Shown piece by piece: positions 1 to 11,059 of a stretch of DNA of 64,000 nucleotides. This stretch comes from Haemonchus contortus (lineage: Eukaryota; Nematoda; Chromadorea; Rhabditida; Trichostrongylidae): positions 23,025,897 through 23,089,896 of the forward strand of contig LS997563.1 of NCBI GenBank assembly GCA_000469685.2. The letters run 5' to 3'. Position numbers and translations under genes: made by a program. How positions within the stretch are numbered: position 1 is the first letter of the stretch; every line of letters starts with the position of its first letter. A model generated the notes under the pieces. That model made no database searches, had not been told where the DNA came from, and was given only the letters and a program-made list of their open reading frames with translations.

Positions 1-379
1 GGGAGCGATGATAACATACATATTTGGCCCATTAATCGTTGAGGTCGCGGGCAGGATACTTCCTCTCATCATCAGTTGCGATGTGAAAGTTGCCATTGGC
101 TTATTGAAGGTAGCCTGTTTGGCCTTGCGACTCAACCTGTCAACACTACGACAGGTGAGAACGTTGTAAGGCGTTGCCAAAATTTACTATCCATCTCAAG
201 ATTCAGACTTCATCTATATCCACTACCCACAACCGTGTACAAAGCACGATGTAAATGGTCCCAGACAATCGTAAACGGGACGGAGTTGTGATGAGAGGGC
301 GTGTACAAAAGTTATGAACATTGAGGTCCTTACATAAAGCCGACACTAGCCCAGTGAGCTAAAACGGCTCAGTACGAAG

Positions 380-823
380 ACCACCTCGACGCGGAGCTCT
401 TGGAGACCTTAGATCACAAGAGCGACGTGATCGTCTCAAGCTCGACGAACTCACGTCCACCATGTCGGCCCGCGTCGAGCAACTGAAGCGACAATCGGAA
501 GACTGTCACTTGTTCGAGACTTGTCGGATTACCGCCCTAAAGCCTGCCTTGGAAAGACTAGTAGAGCGTACTACTCCTCGTTCAGCCTGTATTTCCTGCA
601 AACTACAGGAGAACGAGAAGTCGCACCGAAGCGGGCGCTGCCAGCGTTTTCCGAGGGCTTATGCACGCATTTTCCAAGTCTCAAAAATGGGACTTTGCGA
701 GCAATCTCTCAAGCCTGCACACGAAAGAGCTGTGAGGTCGGATGCGGGATATGCCGCCAGCCTCACAACGCCCTGTTGTGCCCGGCGAGAGCTGCTTCTC
801 ATTCTAGGAAAAAGAAGTTCTAG
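380..823 (+). pseudogene. BEL/Pao-type LTR retrotransposon gag relic
   Basis: Translation across two frames gives a Lys/Arg-rich, coiled-coil-like segment (MSARVEQLKRQSED, from 462) followed by cysteine clusters. These read CISCK...SHRSGRCQRFP, then GLCEQSLKPAHERA, then CGICRQPHNALLC (about 740-781). Clustered CCHC-like knuckles with an LKPAHE linker and an HNALLCP ending resemble the zinc-knuckle end of BEL/Pao gag polyproteins in nematodes. The reading frame shifts between the first and last cluster, and no protease or reverse transcriptase follows, so this is a broken fragment. The family call rests on recalled motif resemblance, not on an alignment. No LTR was identified. Confidence 0.5.
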
Positions 824-959
824 ATCTCACACTATATTCGCGCTATATCCTTTTTATACATAGACCGCGAATGTCCATTTGTCTTTTTGTCTGTTTGTTT
901 GTAACACTATCTTAAAGGGTGGCGCCAAAACTACTTGCTCAAAGTTGCAGAGTTCGAAC

Positions 960-2046
960 TATTGAGCGATGATCTCTCGATTAGCCGCGAAGATGTTAAG
1001 CACTTCTTCCCTAACCATTAGCACAAGCTTCGATCCTCAGCTCTTACTCCTTCCAAAATGGTTGGACCTCATCCTCTCAGATCCGCTATCATTCACTTAC
1101 ACCAGATGGGTCCCTGTTCCAGAACCATCGCAAAAGTTTTATCGAACAGCAGAAGAACTGCGGATTTCACCATCAAACGATTCGAGGAGCTCGATACTAC
1201 AAAAGAACACCCAGGAAGGGGAAGAAAAACAACTGCAACATTCACTAGAAATATTAAAGTTGTACGGGATATTGTACGACGCAATTCGAAAAGGTCCATG
1301 AGGAAGATTGTCAAGAAGCTGGGAATAAGGCATAATTCCGCCCGCCGTTTAGTTTGAAGAGAAGCTGGGATTGACATCTTATCGACGCCGCAAGGTGCAC
1401 CTTTTCACTGCATCCATGAAGAAAAACAGGATCCAGTAGTGCAAGATGCTCCTCCAACGGTTCGCGTCGGCGCGCCACCGAGACATTGTCTTCTCCGATG
1501 AGTTGACTTTCAACCGTCAAATCGGTCGAGTGCTCTGCTCGACAGCCGAAGAGGCTTACAAGAGGAGAAGAATCCATGGACGCTCTGGATATGCAGAAAA
1601 AATCATGGTTTGGGCAGCGATCACCTACAAAGCGAAGTCCCAGCTGGTTTTCATCGACGACTATGTTAAAATCAAGCCGGAAGTCTACTTGGAGAGTGTG
1701 CTGATAAACATCTTGCTTCCGTGAACAAAAGATCACTTCTGCTCCAGACCGTTCGTGTTCCAGCAAGATTCAGCACCGGCTCATAGATCGAGGGCGACCC
1801 AGCAGTGGTGCCCAGACACCCTCCGAGGAGTTATCAATGCTCAGGAATAGCCCTGATCTGAATCCAATGGATTATTCTGTATGGTCGCTAATGGAGCGCA
1901 AGGCTGCTCTAAACGACACCACTCAACTGACTGACGAAGAGGGACCTGCTCAGAGCATGAGAAGAAGTACCTTCGGAGTACCTTCGTGCCAGAGTGGACG
2001 CCTTCCCCTTACGTCTAAGGTGACGGTTGGAACAAGTGTGGAATGA
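960..2046 (+). pseudogene. Tc1/mariner-superfamily transposase, frameshifted
   Basis: An N-terminal segment from 1058 carries two helix-turn-helix-like stretches (CSRTIAKVLSNSRRTADFTI and SMRKIVKKLGIRHNSARRLV) joined by a GRGRK hinge, typical of Tc1/mariner DNA-binding domains. The catalytic core follows in other frames: FSDELTFN (first Asp, near 1495), KIMVWAAITYKAKSQLVFID, VFQQDSAPAHRSRATQQW (second Asp, near 1770) and NSPDLNPMDYSVWS (third Asp, near 1870). Spacing between the last two Asp is about 37-39 residues, so a DDxD rather than a DD34E type. Stops and at least two frameshifts (near 1358 and 1850) make it non-functional. I could not delimit terminal inverted repeats, so the ends are those of the coding relic. 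Confidence 0.75.
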
Positions 2047-2084
2047 GCCGGACTCTTTGGGTACACGTGACTTGAGCTAGCTCT

Positions 2085-2360
2085 GCCCACCAGGGGCCGA
2101 GCGTGCGCGAAAGCTGTGTTTCACTGGAAATCTGTTACTCCTGTTCTCCTGGGCCTAGAGTATACAAATTTGGAGAGATGCAGGCGGCAAGTTAGGAAAA
2201 CTAGTGGCAGGTGGCAGGTGTAGGCTCCGCCCACCGGGGGCAGGGATTCCTCAGAAACAGTCGATTTGGAGTTGAGGCGTCCAAAGTTGGTAGACATGTA
2301 GGCATGGGAAACTAATGGCAGGTGACTCTGCTCACCGGGGGCGGTGTTGGTGCAAAAATA
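2085..2360 (-). repeat. GC-box ~125-bp repeat family, two units
   Basis: Two imperfect units contain the family landmarks in reverse orientation: a GCCCACCGGGGGC box, an ACTCCTGTTCTC..GGGCCTAGAG block, a CAAATTTGG block and GCAGG(C/T)GGCA. The same landmarks recur near 11.4, 33.7, 57.6, 59.6 and 60.5 kb. No coding sense was seen. Confidence 0.6.
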
Positions 2361-4229
2361 GTAAATATGGACCTGCCCATCATTTTTGCATAAAATTTCA
2401 TCGAATAATATATTGGCCATTAAGATCGTCGATTGCTAGGCTATCGAATGTCTTATACGATGGGTGCAGATAAATTCCAAAGTGTAAATATTGTAGGTAA
2501 AAGGGGCAACACTTGGTGAGTACGACTGATGAACAACCTGGAACCAATTGGAATCGTAGAACTTTTGACGCGTGTTTAAAGCGAAATTTGGACGTGCGTA
2601 GACCCTCTGTAGAGACCTGATTTACGGTTTTGATCGTCCTTCTCTAACCCTGTTGGCCAAATTTCGGGGTTCATAGGGGTGAGCGATAGCTGAGTCCATC
2701 TAGTCTGCGTTTAGCAACTCATAGTGGATGGATCCCTCCAACCTCCATTGAATGAAGGGACGATGCTTGCTTGACTTCAAAGGCTACTATCTCCTCCAGT
2801 GAAGCGAGCCAACTGTTTGTTGACCGTTGATCGGTGAGCAGTGCCAGCACTGAATAAGTTGCTGATAGTTTGAGCTGCTACACCCGCGTTTTTCCCTTGG
2901 CGTGCTCAGTAGAAGGTGGTGGTACGAATCGGGTGTTGTCTGTTTATTGACCGCAATGCTTCTAAAGCCCACACGCGTTCCCTTATTTACTCTAGATTCC
3001 CATTTCATCTCCACTGAAATACAGGCATTTCACAATGGTAGGGGGCAATCGAGAAATTAATGATTCCGAGGGTCTCTTTTAATTTTTCGGATTGTCTCAG
3101 TTAGTATATAGATCAAAGAATGTAAATGGTTGCCAAATGCAGTTTGTTAAAAGTGTGCGCTCTCAATAAACGGCTTATGACGTTACTATTCGGGGTGGGG
3201 AAACTTTACTGTCCTTTTTTTGGAAGAGGGTGGTTACTGAGTTGCCAAGATGCCAAGACAATTCGCTCTTCAGGTCATTTTTGAGGGAATTCATTTATTA
3301 TTGGACATGCACGGTATCGTGCGCAGCCAACTGCTTTTTCAAATACAGATAAGTTGAGCCGAATTAAACCCGTAATCCGAATCCGAATGAGAATTATAAG
3401 AAGGTTGACATAAGGAGCTGCGGCTGATTTCTATTCATTTTCTTTTTTAGAGTTTGTTTGTGCTGATAAATGGTGACGGCAACAGGTAGAAACGAAAAAA
3501 TATTTTGTTAGTTTTACTCGCTCCCGATGTTATGATGGGTGGCGTATAACGTGAATAATTTTTGTGTGAAGCGTGAAAGCAGTATATCCATCGATCATGT
3601 AGAAAAAAGTCGTTAGTCATCCAGTGACGATGGACTCCACTTCTAAGATACGCTCGAGGTTATCTTCGAGGGAGTCCAGAAGGTCATGAGACGCGCACTG
3701 GTTCAACTACATTCTGCACTGCCAACATATTCCACACCACTCCGCTCTACCGCACACCACCACGTCCAGCCGATCATTCAACCACGACTCACTACGTCCA
3801 GCCGATCAACACCGCCCCGAAACTAAGAAAATCTCCATTATATATTTACTGCACTGTTGTTCAATAATTGTTTTGTTGGCGTGGGGAATGTCGCGCAATA
3901 CCGCGAACCCACGACCTCTTTGTTGAAAGATATTTCTATGTGTCCACCCAGATGCGTGGTGGTCGGAGCTGAGGAGCGAACCGCCTCATCACCAGTCTGC
4001 CTAAAGAGGAGCTGCGAGTGGCAGTCGTCCTCAAGCTCCTATTGCCGTCTGACCGTTATTCTGTTCAGTGAAAATTACACTGAACCACTGCTTTAAATAG
4101 GGAGATACACATCCAGTGGCCGGAATATAAGGTTCCTTCACATACAATTTTCCGATTATAGACCGCAATTCGAGTCCAGCAAACCGGCTCAGAAACAGAT
4201 TCCAAGGCAAACATGGAAAATCTTCTGTC
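2361..4229. other. No recognisable gene or element
   Basis: Both strands were read. Only short open frames without recognisable motifs or convincing splice-linked partners are present. Mononucleotide runs are short and no inverted repeat stood out. Confidence 0.4.
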
Positions 4230-4445
4230 CAGAATTAGATAAAGTGGTATGGACACGTAGTGAGAAGAGAACGGGACCACCTCGAGAGAAAACAGCGAAA
4301 TCCGAAGTTGGAATTATGTGACAACATGGTACTCAAGAAGAGAGCGGGTGATGAAATCAAGATCTCTTTGCAATTATTTTAAAGGCGCAGGATGTCATGG
4401 ATATAGATAAGGATGTGGCGACAACTAACAACAACAGCGGATTTC
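4230..4445 (+). pseudogene. Non-LTR retrotransposon C-terminal relic
   Basis: Translation reads IKWYGHVVRRERDHLERK and, after stops, VWRQLT-like RMWRQLTTTAD. A (L/I)(R/K)WYGHVxRR motif followed by a WRxxTRTAD ending is characteristic of the region after the reverse transcriptase in a LINE family that also appears at 25.1-26.2 kb and 63-64 kb. Several stops and frame changes show decay. No reverse-transcriptase core precedes it here. Confidence 0.5.
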
Positions 4446-5742
4446 TAGCTGTCTATCAAAGATATTATCTTGCTGAAAAAATACTGCGTAGAAAAAATTC
4501 GTGACTTACACAATAACTTGTGTCGCATTTTCCAGCAGGTACGCGTGGAAGCCTGCAAGCCAAGTGTCACCTACGCATCCTAAATATCAACTATTGTCAT
4601 TCGCTTCAGAATTCTTCCGAGGAATTCATCCCTTCTTTCCGTGAAAACATCTTCGTTTGACTATCTCTGAGCGAGCGTTGCCACGAGGGTCAAGTTACCG
4701 GCATGTGAAATATCGAGAAAATACATCGAAGCTGTATTCTATTGAGTTACAGTTCTTTTACGGAGTAACAAAGACAGGCCAATTAAAATGGAATCTTATC
4801 GTCTTAAAGATGAAATAATATCCTTTTTAAGACCTTCCTCGAATATCCGAACATGTGTAGTTACACAGCGACTTCTACTGAGTGTCCCAACCTTTAATAC
4901 ACTAGAAAACACCGCGAAGTGCATTGAAGAAATTAAAAAGTTTGTGGAGAGATATTTCCGCTTCGCGGTAATTTTTATAGAGCCACGCGAAGCCCTTTCT
5001 ATGACAAATCCCTGTAGTTTTATCAATTCATTGTATCACATATTTTGAGAGAATGGTAACAAAAAACATGGGAGAACATGCAGGAAGCTGCGCTTGGGCC
5101 TTCTGATTTCTCGTGAATTGTGTACTGCACTGTAACACCATAATCTTCATGCCATTTGCGCGGGACACGAGGGGTATGGGTACATACATTATGTTATGCG
5201 TGCTTTTTTTTTCCATTCACACTATTCTTACTCCTTATTTCGGAATCAAAACACGTAAGTACTAGCTATAATATGGAGGGGGAAAATAGAAATAAAAAAT
5301 AGCGTAGAAAAAGTAGAAAAAATCAATAAGAAAACTTCCCACAACAATATGCTGAGATGAGAGTAATAGAAAAATAATGGCAAAATTTCAAGCTCACGCG
5401 GACATTACGCACACAGAAAACCGGTCATCGGCACAGGACGTGATAAAAATAAGAATCATAACAAAATCTGCAACGAGAGCAAGAGAAAAAGAAGCATGAT
5501 TGTTTCAAACGGTCTTCCCGCAGCATGACTCTTCACATCGAGTATTGTTCGTGATGGACTGCAAAATTCGCAACGGAGTGCGAAAAACGCACCTCGCAAC
5601 GGGTGCCCGTTCTGAGTTGCGGAAAACGCACCTCGAAACGGGTACCCGCATTTAGTATGAATGCACCCACTCTGGCGAGCGAACAATTTCGAGGAGCGTG
5701 CCACCGGGGGCGGCGCTCGCTGTTTCGCCGTCCGATTCTCTT
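4446..5742. other. No recognisable gene
   Basis: AT-rich in the first part. Near 5560-5730 there are short GC-rich stretches with a CCACCGGGGGCGGCGCTCGC box matching the dispersed GC-box family, but no complete unit. No exon was supported. Confidence 0.4.
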
Positions 5743-6150
5743 ACCAGGGAAGGGTTTTAACTTCCCATGGAACTTTGAATGGAGACCTAGGTATATCGAT
5801 AGGGCTCTGAAAGTTATCAAGAAATATGGAAATTAAAACTGCAAAATGAGTCTACCAACAAAGTTGTGAGCGTTCAAAGTTTGCATGGTTAAGCATGGAG
5901 ACATAGTGTCAGTTGATAAGCCCAGCTGCCTTCAATAGCTCCAACGGTCCCCGTGGCGTAGTGGCAGTGGTCTCCCTCTTCGGGCGAACGGTGAGAGTTT
6001 GCTTCCCGCTGAAGTCTTTGCTTTTGCAAAACGTGCTTTCATCCGAATAAAAGCTCCTGAAACGTTTTTCTTACTAATTTAGGTTAGCGCTGTGTTTCGG
6101 CTATCATTTGAATCACCTATCTATCAACTATCACTTATTTAAAACTTCTC
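5743..6150 (+). repeat. Left arm of inverted repeat with tRNA-like (SINE-like) core
   Basis: This ~408-bp arm is matched in reverse complement by 6435-6843, with roughly 85-90% identity by eye and about 284 bp between. At 5948-6012 it contains GTGGCGTAGTGGCAGTGG (like a pol III A box) and, 40 bases on, GAGAGTTTGCTTCCCGC (like a degenerate B box). This suggests a tRNA-derived SINE or tRNA pseudogene embedded in the repeat. The downstream stretch GCAAAACGTGCTTTCATCCG is also conserved in the other arm. Confidence 0.65.
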
Positions 6151-6434
6151 CACGTCATTTTTGCAACGCTCTTTCATTTTCAACATCGAAACACACATAT
6201 CCACGCCCAAAGTAAAATAGTTGTGGACACGCGAAAAAGGTCAACATGAAACGACCCAAAAAATGGGTAGAGAAAACGTGTAGATGGTGATGGTTGTAGA
6301 GAGATCGCATGTGCAAATGAGGCTCGCATTTTCTGAACAACTTATTTGCTTTACTTATTTCTTAGATTGTTTCATCAATAGTCAGTTTTCACGCATATCT
6401 GTTTTGCGTGATTTCGGTTTCCCCCTCTACCTCA

Positions 6435-6843
6435 ACAAATTTTAAATAAGTGCGGCGATAGGTGATGGATAGGTGATCAATGATGGCCGAATCAAAGCGC
6501 TAACCTAAATTAGTAAGAGAAACGTTTCAGGAGCTTTTATTCGGATGAAAGCACGTTTTGCAAAAGCAAAAATTTCAGCGGGAAGCAAACCTCACCGCTC
6601 ACCCGAAGAGGGAGAGCACTGCCACAACGCCAGAGGAACCGTTGTAGTCATTGGAGGCAGCTGGGCTTATCAACTGACACTATGTCTCCATGCTTAAGCA
6701 TGCAAACTTTGAACGCTCACAACTTTGTTCGTAGACTCATTTTGCAGTTTCAATTTCCATATTTCTTAATAACTTTCAAAGCCCTATCGATATACCTAGG
6801 TCTCCATTCAAAGTTCCATGGGAAGTTAAAACCCTTCCCTGGT
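6435..6843 (-). repeat. Right arm of inverted repeat with tRNA-like core
   Basis: Reverse complement of the 5743-6150 arm. The outer edges (ACCAGGGAAGGGTTTTAACT on the left, its complement ending at 6843) and inner edges (CTTATTTAAAA blocks) align. The tRNA-like core here reads TGGCGTTGTGGCAGTGCT and GGTGAGGTTTGCTTCCCGC, with a B box closer to consensus than the left copy. Arm divergence implies either an old head-to-head pair of insertions or an old foldback element. Confidence 0.65.
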
Positions 6844-6960
6844 TAGCGTAAGAAATTCTGGTTGACTACAAACCTGTAACCTAGTTAGAGGACCGTTGTC
6901 AACCGCTGATGGGGTAACTCATTGCTAGCTTTCGGCTGCTTTCATAGACCACAATTTGTC

Positions 6961-7073
6961 CCACGAGCGAGCGAGCGAGCGAGCGAGCGAGCGAGCGACC
7001 GACCGACCGACCGACCGACCGACCGACCGACCGACCGACCGACCGATCGACCGAGCGAGCGAGCGAGCGAGCC
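6961..7073. repeat. Tetranucleotide microsatellite (GAGC)n-(GACC)n-(GAGC)n
   Basis: About 8 GAGC units, then about 15 GACC units, then about 4-5 GAGC units, with one GATC variant. The block creates long artificial open frames on both strands (Ser-Glu-Arg-Ala, Asp-Arg-Pro-Thr and Ser-Val-Gly-Arg repeats), which should not be called as genes. Confidence 0.95.
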
Positions 7074-7532
7074 ACCAGGGGCGGCGCTCGCCCCTTATTT
7101 ACAACTGAATCTTGGTCGATACCGGAGGACGAGTAGTACCCCGGTCGCCCGCTCGCGGGCCAAATCGTGGACTGTGAAAACAGCGTTTTTGCTACTTTCT
7201 TTCTATTTTTACTATGCGTCTCCTTCCATAGGCATTTCATCTTCAGGGGATAACGCGCAGACGGAAGAGCCTGCCATTCCTCAATGCGGATAACGTGACT
7301 ACTTGAATTTTCTTTGCGTCCCCAACCGCAAAAGGCTAGAGCGCAGAGAAAAACATTCTGAGTGGAGGACACAGGGGCTGGTAGTGGGGGTCCCATTGAC
7401 CAGAAAACCACAGCAGTTAAAGACTGGATCGTACGGGAATGTGACAGACGAGGGCAAAAAAATAGCCGCGGTCGCCACAATCGCAGGACCGGTTTAAGGA
7501 GTTCGTAGACCTCATTGTGGAGTACTATAGTA

Positions 7533-8432
7533 TTGGGTGTGTGCATTAATTTCCGCCGCTGAATTCCAAGGGCCGTTGCGCGAACCACGTTAGAGGTTTA
7601 CCGGTGAAACCTGTCATGCTCTGCAAGGTAGGGTATTAGCTACCTACTTAAAGGCAGACAGATCGGTTTTGCCCCAAAATCCTGTTGCTCTTAGACTGAT
7701 TGGTCATGAAACGTGATGAACCGTTCCCTCGGGGGGCCCTTCCCCTGCTGTTTGATTCCAAGAAAACTAGCATTGAAGCCCACCGGATGCTTCTATGGAG
7801 AACAATCTTTATCTGAATGAATCTGCTAGTTTCTCTTCACTCGAGAGCTTGCAGCGAAAGCGGAATGTTTATTGCCAGAAAGTAATGCTGTGCGTGCATT
7901 TGGTGGTGGGATCAAAAAGGTGTTTTGAACTGTGTGCTGCTGAGCCCGAACGGAACTGTTACTGCTGACCGCTACGAACATCAACTTGACAGTTTGAAGG
8001 ATGCTCTCACCTAAAAGCTCACCTTAATCGCAAGAAAATATCATGAGGTGGCTTTCCACCGCGAACATGTCAGACCCCATGTTGCGAAGAATGTCCTTAA
8101 AAAAATTGCAGTTGTTGGACGGGATCAGCTTGTTCAGCCCGCATACTCTCCGGAACTTGCTCTTTCTGATTACCACCTACTCCGGCCCATGCAAGTCAGT
8201 TTGGCAGATATACGCTCCCGGAATGCCGAAGAAGTGCGAAAATTGGTGGATAACAAGATTGTCACAAAAGATGAAGACTTCTTTAGGCCCGGAGTCAACA
8301 AGACGCCAGAAAGATGGCAAGAAGTTGTAGCTAACGATGGGCAATAAATAGGTTAATGTACATTCAGTTTTAATTTTGTAATAAGTATGTTTTTGCACGC
8401 GAAAAACGGCGGAAATTAATGCACACACCTAA
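7533..8432 (+). mobile_element. Internally deleted mariner element with intact ends
   Basis: Both ends are visible. The left terminal repeat starts TTGGGTGTGTGCATTAATTT at 7533. The right end is the reverse complement of TTAGGTGTGTGCATTAATTT, ending at 8432. One mismatch was seen in about 25 bp. TA dinucleotides flank both sides (7531-7532 and 8433-8434), the expected mariner target-site duplication. Total length is 900 bp, against about 1.3 kb usual for mariner. The conserved transposase core is present only in its second half, so sequence is missing or unrecognisable between about 7560 and 7890. Ends this good could be mobilised by a transposase supplied elsewhere (inference). Confidence 0.88.
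7900..8346 (+). pseudogene. Mariner transposase C-terminal half, inactive
   Basis: Reading from about 7900 gives WWDQKGVLNCVLLSPN, then TVTADRYEHQLDSLKDALT, a stop, then FHREHVRPHVAKNVL and QPAYSPELALSDYHLLRPMQ, ending at a stop at 8346. WWDQKG and YSPxLAxSDYHL are hallmark mariner motifs; the latter holds the third catalytic Asp of DD34D. The second catalytic Asp normally lies in a HDNARPH motif, here HREHVRPH, so that Asp is lost. With the internal stop and missing N-terminal DNA-binding region, the protein cannot be active. Confidence 0.8.
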
Positions 8433-8699
8433 TACATTGCGCAACATGGGTTTATATTGACCCAGTAGGGCTACGCACGTTAACGCGTGCATTATAGAAC
8501 GACGACCGCATGTCTACGATGGGGTCATTCAGCGGAATGTTGGATTACCAGATTAAAATAGTTTTCTCTGGATTCGAACGCTGAACTGCTGAGAGCGTCA
8601 CGCTCGACATGTTTCATTGAGCAGAATTATTAGTCGTTGACTATGGCTCCGTCCACCTAAGTGCAGGCCCTTTCCACTAATATTGAACATCCTTCTTTT

Positions 8700-9320
8700 A
8701 ACTACTCCTAAACATTTTCTCCGCATTCTAGAAAGTTTTTGAAGGGATCAATTTTGGTCCTGGCGCCGCTTTCCTGTGCCAGCTCCGCCCACTACGAGAA
8801 TTTGGCTACGTTTGTTCCTTTACCTCTTATCACTTTGTCCCCGCGTTCTAAAAGGTTTCTGAACATAGTAACGAAATCTGTTCTGAGCCCCGCCTACTTT
8901 ACTGCAAGCCCCGCCCGCTTCGAAAGTTGGCCACATTTGTTCCTTTGCCTCTGACCACTTTTTTCCCGCAATCTAAAACCTTTCCGAACGAAGTTATACT
9001 CATTTTGAAAAGTAGCTTTCAACTCAACGCACGCCCCGCCCATCAAGGGCGGGGCTTCGCCACGCTTACGCATGCCCAGCACGCTTAAAGCCTTGCTCAC
9101 TCTTTTTACTATTTTGCTGGCCTCGACGCCTTCCTTGAGTCTCTGTGGGAAGTACCGCCCATTGCGAGAACGCTTCACCCACCGCCGGGTAAGTTTCCTT
9201 TATTTCAATTGATGACGCATCCCTCACCTTGCACATTTTTTCCCGTCGTCTGGACTGTTATGAGACCGAACGAAAAGAATTAGCCCATGTCCCCGCCCAA
9301 TACCGGCGCATGCTTCTTGG
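8700..9320. repeat. Tandem ~122-bp degenerate GC-box repeats
   Basis: Three to four diverged units share the order TTTTCTCCGC(A/G)TTCTA, A(G/A)GTTT(T/C)TGAA, a GCCCCGCC(C/T)ACT box and GGC(T/C)AC(G/A)TTTGTTCCTTT. Units begin near 8702, 8825, 8950 and 9225. This is a different family from the one at 33.6 kb, although both carry CCCCGCCC boxes. It includes a small palindrome, GCCCCGCCC...GGGCGGGGC, at 9033-9056. Confidence 0.7.
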
Positions 9321-10619
9321 GGCGGAACTCCGCTAGCCTCACATTTGCTCTGTTGCAAGTAAGGCATGGGACAAGTTCAACAGAGCACATATGAACTCAC
9401 ACAAATCCCACCCAGAGGAAGAGGAATATGCTGAGAGGAAAGGGAGAGGAATATGCTTCGGTAAGGACGGCGCGATAGGGAAATATCGTGATTTCGTTCC
9501 AGCAAACCCGACGCCGTCAAAAGAATGAGTAAAGGTTGGGATTGCGCTAACAAATCAAACAAAAGAGGCTCGCCCGCGGTGGGATGAACGCCCTTACAGT
9601 GGTTTGTACTTTTGATATGAACTTGGGGCCCATCACAGTCTATGTCCCGATCATTAATTAAGAGTTGGAGTCAGACTGAAAAGATATGTGTTGAGACCCA
9701 TGCATTGATGTACCCATGCATTAGTGTACTCTGTCACTAGCATACTATATATCACCCTTCAATGTGTACTATGGAGAAGCCCCTTCACAATCTTGTCCCT
9801 ATCGCTGCAAATATCGACCACACGTTCTTGAATCGTTCACTCTACGGAGAAGTCTTTGTCGCAGTCAAAAGAGTGATAAACTATGAAGTATTTTATAATA
9901 GGAATCTACTTCCCTCTCTGTAGCAACAAAGCATACTCAGATGTGCTGCGAGAAAAGGCAACATACGGCCGATCCGAGTGAAAAACACCCATCTATTTGC
10001 TTAGAAAGAATACCAAGTTACAGCCATCAGTTTTGACTTGACAATCATAGGAACGAAGTGTTCAGGAAGGCATAAAGTCGAACTGCTGGATGAGCATGCG
10101 GTGCAAGAAAATGAGATTACACGAGTTTGCGACTTTGTTCCATCTCGTCTGCTGTTTCTTCAAAATTATTAGCAAGAATACTACGAAGCTCCCGATTAGG
10201 TGTTTCTATGTATATCATCACATTGAAGGCAAGAAAATTCAAAGAAAATGAAAACTCCCAGTAATGCGAGCCCGCATAACTTTTCCAACTTACCAGACAC
10301 CAGAACAAAAAACATAAAAAAATAAAACACAAGTATCTAGGGTTCGTGCTACTTTATCACAAACCGGTCAACTATGCTAGCTTTTGTACTGAAGGAAGAC
10401 GAAGAGATCTCTGAAGCTATATTCGAGGCAAACTTCTTACTTCATCTCATCCTCAAACCCATGATACTATACCCTCCTCTCAAAGCCGTTACCTACCCTT
10501 TGATCATAACAGGATTCTGGATCTAATTTTATTTATCGGGAAGTGTTAGCAAAACCCCGTCAGGAAATATTGAACGTATCTTATTCCATATATCCTTTCA
10601 GCCGGCACTACAGATTGAT
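9321..10619. other. No recognisable gene
   Basis: Only short open frames without family motifs. If the weak minus-strand exon candidates at 10.6-12.1 kb are real, this would be their 3' flank. Confidence 0.35.
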
Positions 10620-10696
10620 TTAACTTTGGTGTCTCAATAAACATTCAAAAGTATTCACATCATCCTGATTGGCAGATCTGAGGCGTTGTTTTCCAC
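10620..10696 (-). CDS. Candidate terminal exon of unknown gene
   Basis: On the minus strand the acceptor CGCTACTTACAG precedes 10696. From there a phase-1 reading gives GGKQRLRSANQDD, continuing through VNTFECLLRHQS to a TAA at 10622-10620. It follows the candidate exon 10974-10905 in matching phase (G|GT). There is no recognised domain. The open stretch is too short to be convincing by itself; splice-signal fit and phase agreement are the only support. Confidence 0.2.
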
Positions 10697-10904
10697 CTGT
10701 AAGTAGCGAAAATCTCTGAATATAGTCGCTTCGTTTTTTCTCGAGTAACATCAAACTCGAAGAGCTTTTCGAAACAGACTCTAATGTTCAGCACGCCCTT
10801 TGATTCACTGCTTTCAGAACATTTGGTCGTTTTGTGAGTTTCTGATTTCAACATCATTACAAGGCAAAGAATAAAGCTAAAAAAGAGAGTAGTATTACAC
10901 GTAC

Positions 10905-10974
10905 CTTCCATCTGACCGTTGCATCTTGGAATACTGGGTTGCTTTGCGCAAGTGGTTGTTTCAGGTCGAGCAAT
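10905..10974 (-). CDS. Candidate internal exon of unknown gene
   Basis: On the minus strand, acceptor GCGATTTAG and donor AAG|GTACGTG enclose 70 bases reading IARPETTTCAKQPSIPRC then NGQME, ending in phase 1, compatible with the next candidate exon. Two cysteines and prolines hint at an extracellular linker, but no family is recognised. This could be chance. Confidence 0.22.
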
Positions 10975-11059
10975 CTAAATCGCAATATGATTTTGTGTTT
11001 ATCAAAGGCTTTGCTCAACGAATGTTCTTGATACCAGTCGAAAATACTTGAAAATAAAT

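Noticed and set aside
6899..7588. 229-codon minus-strand frame with Ser-Val-Gly-Arg and Leu-Ala-Arg-Ser repeats.
   Set aside because: The repetitive part is the tetranucleotide array and the rest has no motif.
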